From contig QLIY01000355.1 in NCBI GenBank assembly GCA_003260075.1, positions 62,001-126,000 of the forward strand: 64,000 bases of DNA, given 5' to 3'. Positions 59,890 to 64,000 of the stretch are shown in pieces. The stretch is from Phallusia mammillata (lineage: Eukaryota > Chordata > Ascidiacea > Phlebobranchia > Ascidiidae). How positions within the stretch are numbered: position 1 is the stretch's first letter; each line of letters starts with the position of its first letter. A program made the position numbers and the translations under genes. The notes below the pieces were generated by a model. That model searched no databases. It saw only the letters and a list, made by a program, of their open reading frames with translations, and was not told the origin of the DNA.

Positions 59890-62800
59890 TTACGTCACCC
59901 AGATGCACGTCATCATCTTCCATGTAAAGCAGGTTTCTGGAAGAGGTCGGATTTTCGCGACGCACTTTAGTTTTTGCGCCGAATATTTTTCGTGTACAAA
60001 ACTCTGATGACGTTCGCACTCTTCGCGATGGGTTTGGGCGAGGTCATTTGTGCACTCGCATACCTGCGTCAAAATAACATTTGTTTTCTGAATGTTGCGT
60101 CCCTTGTCCCGCAATTGGACTCCTATGTGACATTGAATTGCGGGTTGCCTTTTTTGGGCGGCTTGTCACATGGCAATTTTTCTGATTTATTTTGCATGCA
60201 TTTTGACATGTTGTCCACCAGTTATTTGACGATAAAGTTGGGCTGCTTTTTTACAGTAGTTGTGCTTTTTGAAGAATTTGACCTCGTAATACTATTGCAT
60301 ACAAAGCTAGTTTTCTAGTCAAAATAGAGTCGCTGTGGTATCCCGCATTACAACCTTTGTGTGATTTTCCAAGCTATTAAAATGCATGTTTTCTTTTAGT
60401 ACGGATCCAAACTTTTGAGCTTAGGCGCATTGTCAAGCTATTATTGGCGCTACACTTAGGTTAAAATACAAGCTGTTCAAATAAATTCATTTGCTTCAGT
60501 GTAAGTGGTCAGACTGCTTTTGGTAACAAACATAATCAAACTGAGATTCTCGCCTTGTTGCATACTCGCATTTTGTTAGCAATTCCTAAAACATAAGACA
60601 AGAAACTTTCACACGGTTTGAAAATGACATGCCTAAAAAACATCCTATTAACACCAAAACTATATAAGTAATCGCATATTCTCACGTCCGACAAGTTGTC
60701 TTGCAAGCATTGTCGCACGGCTAGAGGAAAACGAGGGAACTTGTCACTTTCCGTGGTGTGAGAGTTGATGTTGGATTGAGTGATTTTGTTCACTGAACTC
60801 CTGATAACTGATTAAATTTACGTAGTTAGGCAGTACAATTTAATGTAATAAATTTTACCAAGCATCGAGCAAATACATGATAATAAATTTTTAATTTAAT
60901 TAAAATTCTCTACTATGCTTCCTTATCTGCATCCCACTTTCACATTGCTTATAGGCTAATCAGGTTCCTTTCAAACGAATATACACCTGTTTGACTTTAT
61001 TACAGCATCGTTCATCCTAGAAGTTTTTTTGCTGTTTCGAAATTTAGTAAAAGTCCATGACCGAAAGGGTAGTTTGTCGCAATAAATATTTTCTCTCGGT
61101 GAACCGTTTGGATACCCAAACTAATAATTAAACTCACACTCATTCAGATTTTGGATGGTTGAAGTTTTCTGTCGGGTAATGGTAAACCACGCCAGTGTGA
61201 GTGAAGCAGCAGCTCGAACCGATGGCGAGTATTTTAAGTATTTTCCATCTAGCAACGCAAGTTCGCAGAGATAATGCGACAAAAACACGATTTCGTCACA
61301 TAATCCCGCTTTCTGCAAATGAAAAGCAGAGCACTTATGATGGGTCTCAATCTATTTTGTACACAAATGTAACTATTACCGATTAACGATTTTAGCAGGC
61401 CATCTTAATGGCAGGCAACTCTACTGTAATCGACCTGTAGGGTATCCGCTACTGTTTAGGCATGTCCCTAACCGCAACAAAATTTCGATAGATTATAGAA
61501 CTTTCCGAAAAAGTAGAGTACAGTTTTAGAATGGTGCAGTAGAGTACAGTTTTAGATTGTTATGCTTTGATTGTGGGTCGGATGGTAATCAAACGTTCGA
61601 AATGTTAAATAAACGGATTCAACGTAAATTAATGTACTGAACGTGAGCCTGGACACTGTTCTTGTTGTTTTAATTTAAAGAATGACTTATTAGGTGAAAT
61701 TGTACGTAAACAAGAACTGCAAAAGGTTTTTTTGTGTGTAAGACTTACGTATGTATAAGTGTTGTATCTTACTGTCATGACAAACTGCAGCACATTTAAC
61801 AGTTTTTTCGCTCTGAAACTCGATCAGCTTAAATTACAACGTCATCACAACGCAGGGGGCAAAAATGTATCCGTTACCTCAGAGAAGATCATGAGATACT
61901 GGTGGGGGGTTGGCACTGCCAGTCTGTATTCGAAAACCCGTAAAATCAATCGCTCCATCATAAGCACCTCAGAACGGGAATAGGTGTCGGCAGTGACGTA
62001 AGCAAACTCGTCAGCGTCTGGGGGGTAAATCTCTTCAAACTTGGCCGCTAAGAACATAGCTGTGGTGCCTAGAACAAAAAAGTGCTTTGAGTTTAGTAAG
62101 TTTCGTTTGAAGCGGTTTGCTAACTGCGGGACATTAGTCATGGGTCATGTGAGGTGCCTGGGTCACTGCTGAGTATTTTTGAACGGTTCACTTAGGGTTG
62201 CTCCAAGGGGGTTGTGTTTTGAAAGCGATGAAAAACGTTTACCCGCCCCCCTAAAATCTAGTTATTTTAGTGTTGGTTGCACAAGGAGTTAGGTTATGAT
62301 TGATAACGATGATAAATTAGTTTGGCCGATTTATCTAATCTAAACGTTATATGTTTGTTATTTCAGGTGTTTTTAAATGCTATTTTTCAGTGGCATAGTG
62401 AACATAGTCGGTCCCATTGTCAAATTGTCATAGCTGAGCACTTTTTTCGTATAATTTTACTGTTTCCAATTAAAACCAAAATGAAATTAATTTGCTGGCC
62501 TACTATAGGTGACTTGAATTGGGGCAATTAGATATGTGCATTTTATTGTAAACTGGACCCTGCACGAAATTAAAATAACTGTTACTGACCCAGCAATTGA
62601 AGCTTGGCTCTCGCGACCGACATGGTGGACAAAAATCGATCAACGTACGAAACTGCAAGATACAGCGTTTCATTGTGAAGTTTGTACTCGTCCTGAACTT
62701 CTACAAGCCAATCCACAAGCTTGACTCGCATAGCAGCAGTTATCTCACTCTGTTCGTCTAAATAACCAGGGTTTGGCAAGTATTTTGCTTCTGATATCTT

Positions 62801-63379
62801 CATGCAAGTTAGAATGTCCCCAACGTAGTCGTCTTTTACATATATTTTGCTCGAAAATGGCTTGTCTTCGAGATGTTCATTTTGTCTTTGAGCATTGGAT
62901 TTATATCCTGAAGATTCTGGGTCTTCAGTCCCATCACTTTCGTTGACACTGGCAAATGAAGCGTCGGACGGGGTGTCCATGCTCATTGACTCAACGCTGT
63001 GTTGTGAGACTTGCAAAGGTGGAAAGTAATGACTTTTATTCATCTCAGCGTTTGAGGCCTTTGTTCCTACATCCCCAACAATTTTATTTCCCGATAGAAC
63101 TCTTAAGGGTTGTCGGTAGATGTTGTTTCTAATCACACCGTTGTTGTAGTTATCACAGAGTTGGGTTTGTGAGCTTAAGGGGTGTTGCTTGCTGGTTTGG
63201 AGCTGGAAACATCCAAGACGAGAGGAGCAAGTTTCAAAATCTTGACTGCTCCTGGAGCGACGCATGCCAAACCATTTATGGCCGGTTTTAGCGGCCCGCG
63301 ACGGTTGGACCCTCGGCACATTGGGGTCAAGTTGTCCAAGGGGCTGTCTCTCGCCAAGCATACTGTTTTTCTGAAACAT
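59890..63379 (-). CDS. CCNA: Cyclin A
   Basis: Five coding exons: 63379-62590, 62068-61878, 61312-61138, 60720-60686, 60063-59890 (stop); about 454 residues, in the cyclin A size range. Two destruction-box-like motifs are near the N-terminus: RQPLGQLDPN (residues 11-20) and RQPLRVLSGN (89-98). The cyclin fold is clear: MRVKLVDWLVEVQDEYKLHN, then ETLYLAVSYVDRFLS, then AMFLAAKFEEIYPPDADEF with the CDK-contacting Lys and Glu. The C-terminal fold includes FLSHYLCELALLDGKYLKYS. EYKLHNETL favours cyclin A over B. It activates CDK2/CDK1 in S and G2 and is destroyed by APC/C (family knowledge). Human I213 of the hydrophobic patch (MRAIL) is Lys here. The 35-base exon 4 is supported by splice sites and frame only. 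A 5' non-coding exon may exist beyond 63379. Confidence 0.9.
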
Positions 63380-64000
63380 GCAAATTGTTCTTTTTTTACT
63401 TCATTTGTTAAGTCAATAATCTATTCCTACCAGCTGGTATGTTATCATACTACCTCTTACCTTGGCACAACCGTTTAAACCTCTGAATGTGAGCTTAGAA
63501 GATTTGTTCTTTTCTTTGCACTCTCGATTTGTTTTACTTGGAACGGTACTAAAACTGTGCAAGCTGCATTTACATTGCACTGAACTGTTATGATGTGCTT
63601 TGTAAAACAAAAACAAATATCAATCAATGATTTGACTATGTCGTCATAAAACTATAACAATGAGTTAACAAAGACAATGGATTGCAAATGATCAGCTTAT
63701 AACAGCTCATTTAGTCCCTAGTGGATGTTATTTTATAGAAAAACTGTCTCTAGTGGTAGACTTATTGTTAGAAAGGAGTACCAGGAAATACAGCACAATG
63801 ATCCTAAACCGCTATTGTTTATTACACAGTTAACTGAGTTTGTAGTGGAATATTGCTGGAGTTGCTCTTTTGCGCCCCCTTAGGGAGTGGTTTTAATTTC
63901 TGGCTTTTTATAGTTGAATTACACAAAAAATATTGCAAATATATTTCGAACGATTAGAAAATTGTAATTTACTTTAACCTAAAGTGTTTTTCACATAGCA
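63380..64000. other. Upstream flank of cyclin A
   Basis: AT-rich sequence up to the window edge. I see no coding exon or repeat. It should hold the cyclin A promoter. Confidence 0.4.

Noticed and set aside
1..64000. CRISPR array, operon, prophage or other prokaryotic system
   Set aside because: Spliced genes with GT-AG introns, animal protein families and hAT elements show that this is animal nuclear DNA.

Overview
This window is from a compact, AT-rich animal genome, most likely a solitary ascidian (tunicate) such as Ciona, Phallusia or Corella. The evidence is the gene content (an ascidian-type Tbx1/10 T-box gene, a chordate-like perilipin, cyclin A and secreted fibronectin-type-I-like proteins), many small exons with canonical splice sites, introns of tens to a few thousand bases, and many short hAT-type elements. 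I cannot name the species. All gene models below were spliced by eye: each exon has recognisable splice sites, and the reading frames join through every junction listed.

Layout. 1-3.3 kb (+): the 3' part of a gene made of fibronectin type I (FN1)-like modules. 5.0-6.9 kb (+): a complete small paralogue with a signal peptide and two FN1-like modules. 7.9-13.3 kb (-): a complete perilipin (PAT family) gene of 12 coding exons. 17.9-30.9 kb (-): an unrecognised gene of about 23 coding exons. It encodes a type II membrane protein whose extracellular part is almost entirely coiled coil, built from phase-0 exons of mostly 28 or 29 codons. This is the best candidate for something undescribed. 34.9-46.5 kb (-): Tbx1/10, seven coding exons, about 605 residues, with one GC-AG intron inside the T-box. 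46.5-59.9 kb: a 13 kb stretch without a convincing gene, upstream of Tbx1/10. 59.9-63.4 kb (-): cyclin A, five coding exons, about 454 residues.

Repeats. At least five hAT-like nonautonomous elements have clear or near-perfect terminal inverted repeats; five have exact 8-bp target duplications. A Penelope-like fragment sits at a perilipin splice donor with a 15-bp duplication that copies the donor. A dispersed family in three copies carries a hammerhead-ribozyme-like core. There is also a tRNA-like SINE.

Assembly quality. The window has three very long G runs (57-66 bases) and three short G runs (10-11 bases). Each short run sits exactly between two slightly diverged direct copies of 118-180 bp. 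A fourth such pair of copies flanks NNNN. I read these as unmerged (probably allelic) contig ends or filled gaps rather than biology. One long G run truncates an FN1 exon at the left edge.

The genes do not form a pathway. Perilipin coats lipid droplets, Tbx1/10 is a developmental transcription factor, cyclin A drives S/G2 CDK activity, and the FN1-like and coiled-coil genes encode secreted or cell-surface proteins.
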